From assembly GCA_945883335.1 (NCBI GenBank), contig CAMCXI010000001.1, positions 186,001 to 250,000 of the forward strand: a stretch of DNA of 64,000 nt, in the 5' to 3' direction. Position 1 is the stretch's first letter; every line of letters begins with the position of its first letter. The stretch is from Candidatus Methylopumilus universalis. Its GTDB lineage: Bacteria > Pseudomonadota > Gammaproteobacteria > Burkholderiales > Methylophilaceae. The notes under the pieces are model-generated. The model saw only the letters and a list, made by a program, of their open reading frames with translations. It had not been told where the DNA came from and searched no databases. The position numbers were made by a program, and so were the translations under genes. Positions 1-9,799 of the stretch are shown here, in pieces.

Positions 1-1
1 C

Positions 2-700
2 ATATTAGAAGCATCGGCTTCGCTGGTGGATTTAATGAATAGTCTATCCCCTAAGGTAAGGGTCATTAAAGAAGGCGATCCATTTCCTCATTTTGATTTT
101 GTATGCCCTGTAATGAGCTTACCTTTTGCGCTCAAAACCGCATTAGATAGTATCCCAGCAAACATTCCCTATCTCAGTGTGAGTGAATTCAAAAAGGATT
201 TTTGGAAACATAAACTAGGCAATAAAACCAAACCCAGAATAGGTGTAGTTTGGTCGGGATCCATGACCAATAGAATCGATCATAATCCATTTGCTAGGCG
301 CAATATTCCTTTAGCGCAAATGACCCCCCTATTTGATTTGCCTTTTGAATTCCATGTATTGCAAAAAGAATTTAGGCCAGAAGATCAGTCAGTCTTAGCA
401 GGCTTGAACCATCTTCATTTACATCATGATGATTTGATTGATTTTTCTGATACAGCAGCCTTGATTGAGGAAATGGATTTGGTGATTTCGGTCTGCACCT
501 CGGTGGCACATTTGTCTGGCGCATTGGGGCACCCAACTTGGGTGTTGTTGCCTTATTCTGCCGATTACCGTTGGCTAGTCGATCGTAATGATAGTCCTTG
601 GTACCCAACAGTGTCGCTATTTAGGACTCAAAATGTTGGCGATTGGTCTAGTGTGATCTCCAATATCATCGCTCAATTGAAGGTTAAACTTGCGAATTAA
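2..700 (+). CDS. C-terminal part of a TPR-type glycosyltransferase-like protein (partial at the left edge)
   Basis: The frame is open to the first bases of the window, so the true start lies outside. About 232 residues are visible. They contain a CPVMSLPFAL segment, then RIGVVWSGS, and near the end SVCTSVAHLSGALG followed by a W-RWL-D--DSPWYP block. This is the usual C-terminal half of TPR proteins ending in a GT-B, glycosyltransferase-9/41-like domain, where the S-x-T-x-x-A-H-L-x-G-A-L-G loop contacts the nucleotide sugar. TPR repeats, if present, would be upstream. Substrate and acceptor cannot be read from the sequence. It ends 60 bp before prmC. Confidence 0.75.
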   Translation: MLEASASLVDLMNSLSPKVRVIKEGDPFPHFDFVCPVMSLPFALKTALDSIPANIPYLSVSEFKKDFWKHKLGNKTKPRIGVVWSGSMTNRIDHNPFARRNIPLAQMTPLFDLPFEFHVLQKEFRPEDQSVLAGLNHLHLHHDDLIDFSDTAALIEEMDLVISVCTSVAHLSGALGHPTWVLLPYSADYRWLVDRNDSPWYPTVSLFRTQNVGDWSSVISNIIAQLKVKLAN

Positions 701-762
701 CATTCCAAAAAACATGTTTTTGCCAAACGAAGCCAAATTTATTTTTAATGATTTTTTTCATG

Positions 763-1611
763 ATGAATAATATTCATCATGTGCTTCATCAATCCAGTCA
801 GCAATTGGTTCATACGATCGGATTAGATCATGCTGAAGCGAATTTAGAGGCTAATTTACTCTTACAACATGTACTCCATGTAAATCGTGCCTGGGTGATC
901 ACCCATGACCGTGATGTGTTGAATGCTGATCAACAGGCGGAATTCCAACTACTTTTAAAGCGAAGGCTGGACGGAGAGCCGATTGCCTATATTGTTGGGT
1001 TTCGGGAGTTTTATGGATTGCAACTAAAAGTCAGTCCAGTTACCTTGATTCCAAGGCCTGATACTGAAACGCTTGTCGATGCAGCATTAGAAAAAGTCCC
1101 TTTGGATAAGGCCTGGCATATTTTAGATCTCGGCACGGGCACTGGTGCAGTTGCTTTAGCAATCGCTAAACATCGAAATAATTGCGAGGTAACTGCTGTT
1201 GATCAATCTAGCGATGCCTTGAGCGTGACTTTGGAAAACGCTCAATCCTTAAAATTAAATAACTTACGCTTGATTGAGAGCAATTGGTTTTCAGAACTTC
1301 AAGGTGAGGGATTTGATCTGATTGTGAGCAATCCACCTTACATCGCCCAAGATGACGAACATCTCAAACAAGGGGATTTACGCTTTGAACCAATCTCAGC
1401 ACTAGCGTCTGGCATGGATGGTTTAGATGATATCCGCAAGATTGTTCAAGATGCACCTGATTATCTAAAAACAAATGGCTGGTTAATGTTAGAGCACGGT
1501 TTTGATCAAGCAGAGTCGGTTGCGACTTTATTAAAAACACGTGGCTTTAACCAAATTGCCCATGCAAAAGACATCGCGGGCACGCTGCGCGTCACATTTG
1601 GCGCAATTTAA
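763..1611 (+). CDS. prmC: Peptide chain release factor N5-glutamine methyltransferase PrmC (HemK)
   Basis: PrmC methylates the glutamine of the GGQ motif in release factors RF1 and RF2, using S-adenosylmethionine. Visible are the N-terminal helical substrate domain (DGEPIAYIVGFREF, TLIPRPDTE), the SAM-binding DLGTGTG near residue 122 and the catalytic NPPY near residue 190. These are hallmarks of the family. ATG codons at 748, 760 and 763 are possible. I chose 763 because it gives 282 residues, closest to the usual length, although no strong ribosome binding site marks any of them. The next gene, metX, begins 23 bp after the stop. Confidence 0.93.
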   Translation: MNNIHHVLHQSSQQLVHTIGLDHAEANLEANLLLQHVLHVNRAWVITHDRDVLNADQQAEFQLLLKRRLDGEPIAYIVGFREFYGLQLKVSPVTLIPRPDTETLVDAALEKVPLDKAWHILDLGTGTGAVALAIAKHRNNCEVTAVDQSSDALSVTLENAQSLKLNNLRLIESNWFSELQGEGFDLIVSNPPYIAQDDEHLKQGDLRFEPISALASGMDGLDDIRKIVQDAPDYLKTNGWLMLEHGFDQAESVATLLKTRGFNQIAHAKDIAGTLRVTFGAI

Positions 1612-1628
1612 CGCGGCCATAGTATAAT
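1598..1628 (+). promoter_or_regulatory. Candidate metX promoter, possibly giving a leaderless mRNA
   Basis: A perfect -10 box TATAAT at 1623-1628 lies 19 bp after TTGGCG (1598-1603), a weak -35. Transcription would start 6-7 bases after the -10, almost at the metX ATG at 1635. No Shine-Dalgarno sequence is visible in between. Confidence 0.5.
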
Positions 1629-1634
1629 CAGCGC

Positions 1635-2762
1635 ATGTCAGAAAATTCATCCGTCGGCATTGTTGCCCCACAAATCGCGCATTTCAATGAGCCTCTTACG
1701 CTAAAAAGCGGTCAAGTGTTGCCTCAGTTTAATCTCATGTATGAGACTTACGGCGAACTCAATGCCGACAAATCCAATGCGGTGCTCATTTGCCATGCGC
1801 TTTCTGGGCACCATCATGTGGCGGGCAAGCATCACGCAGATGACAAAAATCCTGGTTGGTGGGATAACCTGATTGGCCCTGGCAAACCCCTTGATACCAA
1901 TAAATTCTTTGTGATTGGCCTCAATAATCTTGGCGGCTGTCATGGCAGTAGTGGCCCGCTCAGTACAAATCCAGATACGGATAGACACTGGGGTGCAACT
2001 TTCCCGATTGTGACGGTTGAAGATTGGGTCAATTCGCAAGCCCGATTAGCAGACTTTCTAGGCATTAAACAACTCGCCGCAGTGCTAGGTGGTAGCTTGG
2101 GTGGTATGCAGGCTTTGCAATGGGCTATCGCTTACCCTGAGCGTATGCGCCATGCTTTGGTCATTGCTTCAGCGCCTAATTTAACCGCCCAAAATATTGC
2201 ATTTAATGAAGTGGCGCGCCAAGCGATTATTACCGACCCTGAGTTTTACGAGGGTGACTACTTCAACCATGGCGCATTGCCACGTCGTGGTTTACGTATT
2301 GCTCGTATGTTGGGTCACATTACTTATTTGAGTGATGATGCGATGGGGGCGAAATTCGGCCGAAAATTGCGTGATGGCAATATCAAATATGGCTTCGATG
2401 TTGAATTTGAAATGGAATCCTATTTGCGCTATCAAGGCGATAAATTTGCTGGCGAGTTTGATGCGAATACCTATTTGCGGATGACCCGTGCGTTGGATTA
2501 CTTTGATCCAGCGTTTGAGTACAACGGTGATTTATCTGCTGCTCTTGCGAAAGTCACCGCAGACTTTTTGGTGGTTTCATTCACCAGCGATTGGCGCTTT
2601 TCACCAGCGCGTTCACGCGAAATTGTCAAAGCTTTGCTGGATAACGAGTTGTCAGTGAGCTACGCAGAAGTCACGGCGGCACACGGTCATGATGCCTTCT
2701 TAATGCCAGATGCGCATTATCACCACATCATGCGTGCTTACTTTGCAAAGATCGAGGTGTGA
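1635..2762 (+). CDS. metX: Homoserine O-acyltransferase MetX
   Basis: MetX transfers an acetyl or succinyl group to homoserine, the first committed step from homoserine to methionine. The protein is 375 residues with an alpha/beta-hydrolase fold. The nucleophile elbow GGSLGGMQA places the catalytic serine at about residue 154. The acid is in FTSDWRFSP (Asp about 319) and the histidine in HGHDAFL (about 352). The gene abuts metW with one base between stop and start. In proteobacteria with a metX-metW pair the acyl donor is often succinyl-CoA, so acetyl versus succinyl specificity is left open. The promoter sits almost on the start codon. Confidence 0.94.
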   Translation: MSENSSVGIVAPQIAHFNEPLTLKSGQVLPQFNLMYETYGELNADKSNAVLICHALSGHHHVAGKHHADDKNPGWWDNLIGPGKPLDTNKFFVIGLNNLGGCHGSSGPLSTNPDTDRHWGATFPIVTVEDWVNSQARLADFLGIKQLAAVLGGSLGGMQALQWAIAYPERMRHALVIASAPNLTAQNIAFNEVARQAIITDPEFYEGDYFNHGALPRRGLRIARMLGHITYLSDDAMGAKFGRKLRDGNIKYGFDVEFEMESYLRYQGDKFAGEFDANTYLRMTRALDYFDPAFEYNGDLSAALAKVTADFLVVSFTSDWRFSPARSREIVKALLDNELSVSYAEVTAAHGHDAFLMPDAHYHHIMRAYFAKIEV

Positions 2763-2763
2763 T

Positions 2764-3384
2764 ATGGGAAATCTAGAAAAAAATATCGCGCTTAATGCTG
2801 AAAACCGTGCGGATTTTGCGCTCATTGCAAAATGGATTGCCCCAAATGCCAAGGTGCTGGATTTGGGCTGTGGTGATGGCGCTTTGCTAACAAACCTTCG
2901 CAAAACTCACAATGTTCGCGCTTATGGCGTTGAAAAAGATGACGCGAATTGGCTAAAAGCCATGAATAACGGCATTGATGTCATTCAGATGGACTTAGAA
3001 TCAGGCTTGTCTGGCTTTGAGGCCCAATCTTTTGATGTGGTCATTTTGTCGCAAACCTTGCAAGCAGTGCTCAATACAGAAGCGATTGTCAAAGAGATGC
3101 TACGCGTGGGTCGCGAAGTGATTGTGACTTTCCCTAACTTTGGCTATTGGCGCTATCGATTTCAATTAGCGGTAGGGGGTCATATGCCTGTTTCTGACAA
3201 CTTGCCTTACCAATGGTACGACACCCCAAACGTCCATTTGTGCACAATTCACGACTTTGATGAGTTTTGCCGCAAGAGCGATATTGTGATTCAAGAGCGC
3301 TTGGTGCTTAACGATAAAGAAGCTGTGCACTTTATGCCTAATATGATGGGCGCATTGGCGATGTATCGCCTGCGCTCTAAATAA
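2764..3384 (+). CDS. metW: Methionine biosynthesis protein MetW
   Basis: This is a 206-residue SAM-methyltransferase-like protein, usually found with MetX and thought to assist or activate it. The SAM-binding motif VLDLGCGDGALL and the MetW-type tail with TFPNFGYWRYR and PNMMGALAMYR are clear. I start at ATG 2764, one base after the metX stop, rather than an in-frame ATG at 2710 inside metX, because the family starts there. The 3' end overlaps the convergent gene at 3377-4039 by 8 bp, so no terminator separates them. Confidence 0.92.
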   Translation: MGNLEKNIALNAENRADFALIAKWIAPNAKVLDLGCGDGALLTNLRKTHNVRAYGVEKDDANWLKAMNNGIDVIQMDLESGLSGFEAQSFDVVILSQTLQAVLNTEAIVKEMLRVGREVIVTFPNFGYWRYRFQLAVGGHMPVSDNLPYQWYDTPNVHLCTIHDFDEFCRKSDIVIQERLVLNDKEAVHFMPNMMGALAMYRLRSK

Positions 3385-4039
3385 GTCTTAGCAACCCCAG
3401 TAGACCAAACCCTAATACCAGCAATCCGCTTGCTCGTCTCACCCAAATGTTTTGTAACACGGTTTTGAGCCTAACAGCAGCCATGCCCATCGTAAGCAGT
3501 GTTGGTAAAGTGCCAAGCCCAAAAGCCAACATTAGTAAGCCGCCATTGATAGCACTCCCTGTCGCAATCGCTGCAATCAGCACGCTATAAACTAAGCCGC
3601 ATGGTAACCATCCCCACAAGCTCCCCAAGAAAAAAGCCTGTTTAATATTTTGTGCGGGAATGTAGCGTTTTGAATAAGGCTGCAGGGTTTTCCAGATGCC
3701 TTTCCCAGCCCCTTCTAAGTAGGTTACCCCATGCCAAATGCCGGCTAAATAAAGGCCAAGTGCAATCAGCATTAAGCTACTGATGCCGTACAACACATGT
3801 TGAATTGGTAGGACGTGTTCAAGAAAAAAACTAGAAGCGCCGACTAAGCCAGCAATCGCACCAGCAAAGGTATAACTTAAAATTCGCCCAGCGTTATAGG
3901 ATAATAAAAAAGGCGCTTTGGATTTGCTCTGAGGTAAGTGCATGCTTACAGCGCCGACAATGCCCCCGCACATGCCAACACAATGCCCACTACCAAGCAG
4001 ACCCACTAAAAATGCACTCATTAAACTTAATTCAATCAT
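3377..4039 (-). CDS. Sulfite exporter TauE/SafE-family (UreH-like) membrane protein
   Basis: This 220-residue protein has about six hydrophobic segments. Its signature opening, GSGHCVGMCGG (residues about 17-27), carries paired cysteines typical of the UreH/DsbD-like transmembrane domain family. A second half-site, SLWGWLPCGLVYSVL, gives another conserved Pro-Cys. Family members are variously linked to heavy-metal transfer, cytochrome oxidase assembly or sulfur export, so no specific cargo is assigned. It is convergent with metW and divergent from ampG, with 47 bp between its start and the ampG start chosen here. Confidence 0.8.
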   Translation of the reverse strand: MIELSLMSAFLVGLLGSGHCVGMCGGIVGAVSMHLPQSKSKAPFLLSYNAGRILSYTFAGAIAGLVGASSFFLEHVLPIQHVLYGISSLMLIALGLYLAGIWHGVTYLEGAGKGIWKTLQPYSKRYIPAQNIKQAFFLGSLWGWLPCGLVYSVLIAAIATGSAINGGLLMLAFGLGTLPTLLTMGMAAVRLKTVLQNIWVRRASGLLVLGFGLLGLLRLI

Positions 4040-4086
4040 ACTGATATTGTGGCATGAGAAGGTGCTTTTCGGGTAATGTTGAGCCT

Positions 4087-5346
4087 ATGAAAAATAATCT
4101 TCATTTTTTACACGCCCTCCTTAATAAGCGCATGTTGATTTGTATTTTCACCGGGTTTAGTTCGGGGTTGCCCCTTTATATTTTGGTGAGTTTGCTGCCC
4201 GCTTGGCTCAAAACCGAGGGCGTTTCGCTCAAAGAGATCGGCTTGTTTGCGCTCATTGGCCTGCCATTTACTTGGAAGTTTCTTTGGGCACCTTTGTTTG
4301 ATCGCTTTACTCTGCCGCTAGGTCGCCGCCGGGGATGGCTATTGCTCACCCAAATTGGTTTGCTTCTTACGTTGCCAGTGTTTGGATTTTTCCATCCACA
4401 ATTGGATATCAGTACCATCGCATTTTTCTGTGTGTTGGTCGCATTTTTAAGCGCTAGCCAAGATGTGGTACTCGATGCTTATAGACGTGAGTTGCTTCCA
4501 GATGTTGAGCTAGGTCTTGGCAACGCGGTGCACGTGAATGCTTACAAAATAGCGAGTTTGGTGCCAGGCTCTTTATCGTTAATATTGGCTGACCATATGG
4601 AATGGTCCAGCGTATTTATGATTACTGCTTTATTTATGTTGCCGGGCTTGGTGATGACTTTGTTAATCACTGAACCCTCACTTAAAAATGTTGCGCCAAA
4701 AACCTTACGAGCTGCTGTGCTTGAGCCTTTTCAGGAATTTATTACCCGTAATGGTTTGAACAGCGCTTTAACTGTTTTGCTGTTTATCTTTTTTTATAAA
4801 TTGGGCGATAGCATGGCGACTGCTTTAGCCACCCCCTTTTATCTGGAGATGGGTTTTAGTAAAACCGAAATTGGCTTGGTCGCCAAAAATGCAGGCCTGT
4901 GGCCTAGCGTGATTGGCGGCATGTTAGGCGGAATTTGGATGTTGCGCCTTGGCATTAACCGTGCCTTGTGGATTTTTGGTGCAGTTCAAATGATCGCTAT
5001 TTTGGGCTTTGCTTGGCTCGCAATGGTCGGCCATAGTTTGCCTTGGTTAGCATTGGTGATAGGGCTGGAAGCTTTAGGTGTGGGGCTTGGCACGGCCGCT
5101 TTTGTGGCCTATATCGCACACACCACCAATCCACTTTATACCGCGACCCAATTTGCTTTGTTCACAAGCCTCGCGGCAGTGCCACGAACCTTCGCCAATG
5201 CTGCAACTGGCTATTTGGTGGAGTATTTTGGATGGGTCAACTTTTTTGTATTGTGTTTTGTTTTAGCGATTCCTGGCATGTTGTTGTTAATAAAAGTCGC
5301 CCCTTGGAAAGCTAGGTTTGGCAGTCAAATGAATGGACATGTGTAA
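4087..5346 (+). CDS. ampG: AmpG-like muropeptide MFS permease
   Basis: AmpG imports anhydro-muropeptides from the periplasm for cell-wall recycling. The frame encodes about 419 residues with 12 likely membrane helices. Family marks include FSSGLPLYIL near the start, the loop DRFTLPLGRRRGWLL, and SASQDVVLDAYRREL, which matches the AmpG/acetyl-CoA transporter pattern S-x-Q-D-x-x-x-D-A-x-R. An ATG at 4054 is in frame, but 4087 fits the family N-terminus better. The promoter lies in the short divergent gap with the SafE-like gene. Confidence 0.88.
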   Translation: MKNNLHFLHALLNKRMLICIFTGFSSGLPLYILVSLLPAWLKTEGVSLKEIGLFALIGLPFTWKFLWAPLFDRFTLPLGRRRGWLLLTQIGLLLTLPVFGFFHPQLDISTIAFFCVLVAFLSASQDVVLDAYRRELLPDVELGLGNAVHVNAYKIASLVPGSLSLILADHMEWSSVFMITALFMLPGLVMTLLITEPSLKNVAPKTLRAAVLEPFQEFITRNGLNSALTVLLFIFFYKLGDSMATALATPFYLEMGFSKTEIGLVAKNAGLWPSVIGGMLGGIWMLRLGINRALWIFGAVQMIAILGFAWLAMVGHSLPWLALVIGLEALGVGLGTAAFVAYIAHTTNPLYTATQFALFTSLAAVPRTFANAATGYLVEYFGWVNFFVLCFVLAIPGMLLLIKVAPWKARFGSQMNGHV

Positions 5347-5393
5347 GCCCGCCTGTTCGGGTATAATTCTGTTTTTTCAAGTAGGAGCGTCAT

Positions 5394-5663
5394 ATGCCTA
5401 TTTATGATTACCAATGCACGAGTTGCGGCTTTAAAAAAGAAGTGATGCGTAAGGCTAGTGAGCCTAGCGTGACGGCGTGCCCAGAATGCAGTAAAGACAC
5501 CTTCGCGAAACAAGTTTCTGCGCCGGCCTTTCAATTGAATGGTACAGGTTGGTACGCGACAGATTTTAAAGGTGGCTCAGCTAAGCCTGAAGCAAAGTTA
5601 GAAACAAAACCTGAAACAAAAAATGAAGCAGCGCCTGCCGCTTGTAACACTGGCAACGCTTGA
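5394..5663 (+). CDS. FmdB-family zinc ribbon protein
   Basis: This 89-residue protein begins MPIYDYQCTSCG and has a second C-P-E-C pair about 20 residues later, so the four cysteines form one zinc ribbon. The tail (from about residue 63) is low-complexity Lys/Pro/Glu/Ala. A good Shine-Dalgarno (TAGGAG) precedes the ATG, and a TATAAT at 5362-5367 may be its -10 box. It heads a row with a DUF502 gene and aspS, an arrangement I recognise from other betaproteobacteria. The molecular role of FmdB-family ribbons is not established. Confidence 0.85.
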   Translation: MPIYDYQCTSCGFKKEVMRKASEPSVTACPECSKDTFAKQVSAPAFQLNGTGWYATDFKGGSAKPEAKLETKPETKNEAAPAACNTGNA

Positions 5664-5695
5664 GAATAAATTACTAGTCACTCAATTAAGAACAT

Positions 5696-6334
5696 ATGAA
5701 AAAAAACTTTATTACTGGCTTGTTGGTACTCGTGCCATTGTTCATTACGGTCTGGGTCCTCAGCACCTTGATTGGTGTCATGGATCAAAGCTTATTGCTC
5801 CTGCCTGTTGAATGGCGTCCTGAAGCACAGCTTGGCCGCACTGTTCCTGGTATTGGCGCCATTCTGACCTTGCTGATTATCTTGTTCACTGGCGTGATTG
5901 CCACCAACTTCTTTGGTAAGCGCTTAGTGTCATTCTGGGAAGCGATGCTTGCCCGTGTGCCAGTGGTTAAATCTATTTATTCAAGCGTCAAGCAAGTGTC
6001 GGATACTTTATTTTCTGACTCTGGTAATGCTTTCCGCAAGGCTTTGTTGGTGCAATATCCACGTCAAGGTTCTTGGACGATTGCGTTTTTAACTGGCCGT
6101 CCGGGTGGCGATGTGGCGAACCATCTTAAAGGTGATTATGTCAGTGTTTATGTTCCGACCACACCTAACCCAACATCCGGTTTTTTCTTGATGATGCATC
6201 AAAGTGATGTGATTGAATTGCACATGAGTGTGGATGAGGCCCTGAAATACATTATCTCGATGGGTGTCGTAGCGCCGGCGGTGCCTCACACCTTTGAACA
6301 TGACCCGGGTGTTGATGAAACATCAGATGCTTAA
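5696..6334 (+). CDS. DUF502 family membrane protein
   Basis: This 212-residue protein has two N-terminal membrane segments (residues about 5-27 and 52-75) and a soluble C-terminal part. The core block VPVVKSIYSSVKQVSDTLF and the stretch YVPTTPNPTSGFFL are strongly conserved in DUF502 proteins. Function is unknown in general. The gene lies 32 bp after the FmdB-like gene and 42 bp before aspS, so the three are probably co-transcribed. Confidence 0.87.
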   Translation: MKKNFITGLLVLVPLFITVWVLSTLIGVMDQSLLLLPVEWRPEAQLGRTVPGIGAILTLLIILFTGVIATNFFGKRLVSFWEAMLARVPVVKSIYSSVKQVSDTLFSDSGNAFRKALLVQYPRQGSWTIAFLTGRPGGDVANHLKGDYVSVYVPTTPNPTSGFFLMMHQSDVIELHMSVDEALKYIISMGVVAPAVPHTFEHDPGVDETSDA

Positions 6335-6376
6335 TTAACTCTTAACTTTAATTTTTCTAATAAGAACTTTATCAAT

Positions 6377-8164
6377 ATGCGTACTCATTATTGCGGACAT
6401 GTAAACCGCGACCTCATTGGCCAAACAGTAACTTTATGTGGTTGGGCGCATCGTCGCCGCGACCATGGGGGCGTTATTTTTATCGACTTGCGTGACCGTG
6501 AAGGCATGGCACAAATTGTGATTGATCCAGATACCCCTGCAGCATTTGTAATCGCTGAATCAGTGCGTAGCGAGTATGTATTGAAAGTGACCTGTAAAGT
6601 TCGCCCTCGCCCAGAAGGCACTGTGAACAAAAACATCCCAACCGGTGAAGTGGAAATGTTGGCAAGTGAGATTGAGATTCTCAATGCATCGCTTACCCCG
6701 CCATTTATGTTGGATGATGAAAACTTAACTGAAACCGTGCGTCTTGAGCATCGTTATATCGACCTTCGTCGCCCAGCGATGCAAAAAAATATGATGTTGC
6801 GTTACCGCGTGGCAAAGACCTTGCGTGATCATTTAGATAGCAATGGCTTTATTGAAGTTGAAACGCCAATGTTGACCCGCAGCACCCCAGAAGGTGCGCG
6901 AGATTACTTAGTGCCAAGCCGTGTGCATCATGGCATGTTCTTCGCCCTGCCACAGTCACCACAGCTATTCAAACAGTTATTGATGGTGTCAGGTTTTGAT
7001 CGTTATTTCCAAATCACGAAATGTTTCCGTGACGAAGATTTGCGCGCTGATCGTCAGCCAGAATTTACCCAAGTGGATATCGAAACTTCATTCTTGGGCG
7101 AAGAAGAGATTATGAACATTGTCGAAGACATGATTCGTAAGATGTTCAAGGGTGTGCAAGATATCGACTTGCCAGCACGATTCCCACGTATGCCATTCTC
7201 TGAAGCCATGACCCGTTATGGTTCAGACAAGCCTGACATGCGCGTCACGCTTGAAATCACTGAGCTTTCAGATGTGATGAAAGATGTGGATTTCAAAGTA
7301 TTCGCAGGCGCTGCCAATATGGAAAATGGCCGTGTTGCGGCTTTGCGTGTGCCTAACGGCGCGGCAATCACTCGTTCTGGCATTGACGCGTACACTGAAT
7401 TTGTGAAGATTTATGGCGCTAAAGGTTTGGCGTACATTAGGATTAACGACATTACCCAATTAAACGAAGAAGGTCTGCAAAGCCCGATTGTAAAGAACAT
7501 TCACCAAACAGCTTTGAAGGCGATTATTGAACGCACAGGCGCACAAAATGGCGATATCATTTTCTTTGGCGCGGATAAAACTAAGATCGTGAACGAGGCC
7601 TTAGGTGCTCTCCGTCTTAAAGTGGGGCACGAACATGGCCACGTGGATGGCCGTGCTTGGGCACCGCTGTGGGTGGTGGACTTCCCAATGTTTGAGCATG
7701 ATGAAGAAGCAGATCGTTGGGTTGCCCTTCACCATCCATTCACGGCACCAAAAGATGGTCACGAAGACTTACTCGCGACTAACCCTGGCGCTTGCTTATC
7801 TAAAGCTTACGACATGGTGCTTAATGGCTGGGAAGTGGGCGGCGGTTCAGTGCGTATCCACAAACAAGAAGTGCAATCAAAAGTATTTGATGCCTTGAAG
7901 ATTAGCAAAGAAGAAGCCCAAGAAAAATTCGGCTTCTTGCTCGATGCACTCCAATACGGCGCGCCACCACACGGCGGTTTGGCTTTCGGTCTAGATCGCT
8001 TAGTCACCTTGATGGCGGGTGCTGAGTCTATTCGTGATGTGATTGCGTTCCCGAAAACACAACGTGCACAATGTTTGATGACCAACGCACCAAACGAAGT
8101 AGATGAAAAACAACTACGTGAGTTGCATATTCGAGTGCGTACGCCAAATGTGGCAGGCGCTTAA
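6377..8164 (+). CDS. aspS: Aspartyl-tRNA synthetase
   Basis: This 595-residue class II synthetase charges tRNA-Asp. It has an N-terminal OB-fold anticodon domain, class II motif 2 ([18 protein letters not shown]), a bacterial GAD insertion and motif 3 ([16 protein letters not shown]) near the C-terminus. Length is normal for the bacterial type. I cannot tell whether the enzyme is discriminating or also makes Asp-tRNA-Asn; no gat gene is in the window. A strong terminator follows the stop. Confidence 0.97.
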   Translation: MRTHYCGHVNRDLIGQTVTLCGWAHRRRDHGGVIFIDLRDREGMAQIVIDPDTPAAFVIAESVRSEYVLKVTCKVRPRPEGTVNKNIPTGEVEMLASEIEILNASLTPPFMLDDENLTETVRLEHRYIDLRRPAMQKNMMLRYRVAKTLRDHLDSNGFIEVETPMLTRSTPEGARDYLVPSRVHHGMFFALPQSPQLFKQLLMVSGFDRYFQITKCFRDEDLRADRQPEFTQVDIETSFLGEEEIMNIVEDMIRKMFKGVQDIDLPARFPRMPFSEAMTRYGSDKPDMRVTLEITELSDVMKDVDFKVFAGAANMENGRVAALRVPNGAAITRSGIDAYTEFVKIYGAKGLAYIRINDITQLNEEGLQSPIVKNIHQTALKAIIERTGAQNGDIIFFGADKTKIVNEALGALRLKVGHEHGHVDGRAWAPLWVVDFPMFEHDEEADRWVALHHPFTAPKDGHEDLLATNPGACLSKAYDMVLNGWEVGGGSVRIHKQEVQSKVFDALKISKEEAQEKFGFLLDALQYGAPPHGGLAFGLDRLVTLMAGAESIRDVIAFPKTQRAQCLMTNAPNEVDEKQLRELHIRVRTPNVAGA

Positions 8165-8172
8165 GTAGAAAG

Positions 8173-8203
8173 AAAAAGGCGCTTTCAAAGCGCCTTTTTT
8201 AAT
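8173..8203 (+). terminator. Rho-independent terminator after aspS
   Basis: GGCGCTT and AAGCGCC form a tight stem flanked by an A-run and followed by TTTTTT, directly after the aspS stop. Confidence 0.9.
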
Positions 8204-8220
8204 TTTAAGTTGAGGCATCT

Positions 8221-8673
8221 GTGGATTTCAAAACCCCAATTTCTGTTTTAGTGCTGATTCACACGGCTGATTTAGAAGTCTTGTTAATCGAGCGTGCGGA
8301 TAAAGCAGGGTTTTGGCAATCAGTGACAGGAAGCCTTGAAAATGAAGATGCTACATTGCGCGATACAGCTGTTCGCGAAGTGATGGAAGAAACGGGTTTG
8401 GATGCGACGCAGTTTGATTTATCAGATTGGCATTTCTCTCAAACCTACGAGATTTACGAACATTGGCGTTACCGATATGCGCCGGGGGTCACATATAATA
8501 CTGAGCATATCTTTGGTTTAGAATTGCCAAACATTGTAGATGTAAAATTAGCGCCTAATGAGCATGTGGCTTATGAATGGGTGGACTGGCGCGAGGCAGC
8601 CAAGCGCGTATTTTCTTGGACGAATGTGGAGGCGCTTCGGTTACTCGGTGAGCGCCACCAATTAATACTTTAA
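8221..8673 (+). CDS. nudB: Dihydroneopterin triphosphate diphosphatase (Nudix), NudB
   Basis: NudB removes pyrophosphate from dihydroneopterin triphosphate in folate synthesis. The protein is 150 residues and starts with GTG. The Nudix box runs from GSLENEDATLRDTAVREV into MEETGL and keeps the E-x-x-E-E metal-binding core. The middle carries the NudB-type W-x-Y-R-Y-A-P-G-V-T-Y-N-T-E-H pattern. It follows the aspS terminator and ends 4 bp before nadA, so the two are likely translated from one message. Confidence 0.88.
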   Translation: MDFKTPISVLVLIHTADLEVLLIERADKAGFWQSVTGSLENEDATLRDTAVREVMEETGLDATQFDLSDWHFSQTYEIYEHWRYRYAPGVTYNTEHIFGLELPNIVDVKLAPNEHVAYEWVDWREAAKRVFSWTNVEALRLLGERHQLIL

Positions 8674-8677
8674 CGGA

Positions 8678-9781
8678 ATGACTATGCAAGTTTCTCAAAT
8701 CAAATTTGAACCCTATCAAGCCCGCAATGAAGAAGATTTGCAGGCGCGTATTGTCGCGGCCAAACAAAAGCTCGGAAAAAAATTAGTGATTCTTGGGCAC
8801 CATTATCAGCAAGAAGGCGTTTATCGCCATGCGGATTACACAGGCGACTCACTTAAACTTTCTCGTTTTGCTGGTGAAACGGATGCTGAATATATCGTAT
8901 TTTTAGGTGTGCATTTTATGGCTGAAGTGGCGGATATTCTGTCACGCCCTGAGCAAATTTCTATCTTGCCAGACCTTTCAGCAGGTTGCTCTATGGCGGA
9001 CATGGCCAACTTAGCTAAAGTGGAACGCTCACGCCGGGAGCTATCTAAAGTGCTGGATTTTGATGAAAAAATTACGCCAGTCACTTACATTAACTCCGCC
9101 GCTGATTTAAAAGCGTTTTGTGGTGAGCATGGCGGTATTGTGTGTACCTCAACTAATGCACCTAAGATTTTAGAATGGGCGTTTCAGCAAAAAGAAAAAG
9201 TGTTGTTCTTCCCTGACCAAAACCTCGGTCGCTGGAGTGGCTATAAAATGGGCATCCCGCTTGAGCAAATGCCAGTGTGGGATCCTGACCAACCAATGGG
9301 CGGCCTGACTGAAGAGCAAATTAAAAACGCGAAAATTCTGCTTTGGAAAGGCCACTGCGCGGTACATCAAATGTTCCGCGAGCAAAACATTACGAAATTC
9401 CGAGCTGAGCATCCTGAAGGTTTGGTGATTTCGCACCCTGAGTCGCCTTTCGAAGTGTGTTTGAACTCAGACTATGTGGGCTCAACAGAATACATCTTAA
9501 AGACGGTTGCTGATGCGCCTGAGGGCACCCATTGGTTAGTGGGCACCGAGCTTAACTTGGTCAATCGTTTAGCGGAGCAAATGAAGCCGCAAGGCAAAAC
9601 CGTGCAATTTATGTCGCACGTGGTGTGTGAATGTTCAACCATGGCGCGTATTGATCCACAGCATTTGGCTTGGACGTTAGAAAACTTGGTTGAGGGTAAT
9701 GTGGTGAATCAAATTAAAGTGCCAGCCAAAGAAGCTTCGCTTGCCAAACTCACCTTGGACCGTATGTTGGCGGTTTCATAA
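8678..9781 (+). CDS. nadA: Quinolinate synthase A
   Basis: NadA is a 4Fe-4S enzyme that condenses iminoaspartate with dihydroxyacetone phosphate to quinolinate in NAD synthesis. The 367 residues contain LGHHYQQEGVYRHAD, the first cluster cysteine in LPDLSAGCSMADM, a second in VCTSTNAPKILEW and a third in VVCECSTMARIDP. These three cysteine regions define the family. Length fits the long bacterial form. No nadB or nadC is adjacent. Confidence 0.96.
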   Translation: MTMQVSQIKFEPYQARNEEDLQARIVAAKQKLGKKLVILGHHYQQEGVYRHADYTGDSLKLSRFAGETDAEYIVFLGVHFMAEVADILSRPEQISILPDLSAGCSMADMANLAKVERSRRELSKVLDFDEKITPVTYINSAADLKAFCGEHGGIVCTSTNAPKILEWAFQQKEKVLFFPDQNLGRWSGYKMGIPLEQMPVWDPDQPMGGLTEEQIKNAKILLWKGHCAVHQMFREQNITKFRAEHPEGLVISHPESPFEVCLNSDYVGSTEYILKTVADAPEGTHWLVGTELNLVNRLAEQMKPQGKTVQFMSHVVCECSTMARIDPQHLAWTLENLVEGNVVNQIKVPAKEASLAKLTLDRMLAVS

Positions 9782-9799
9782 AGTCACTTAGGCGACTGA

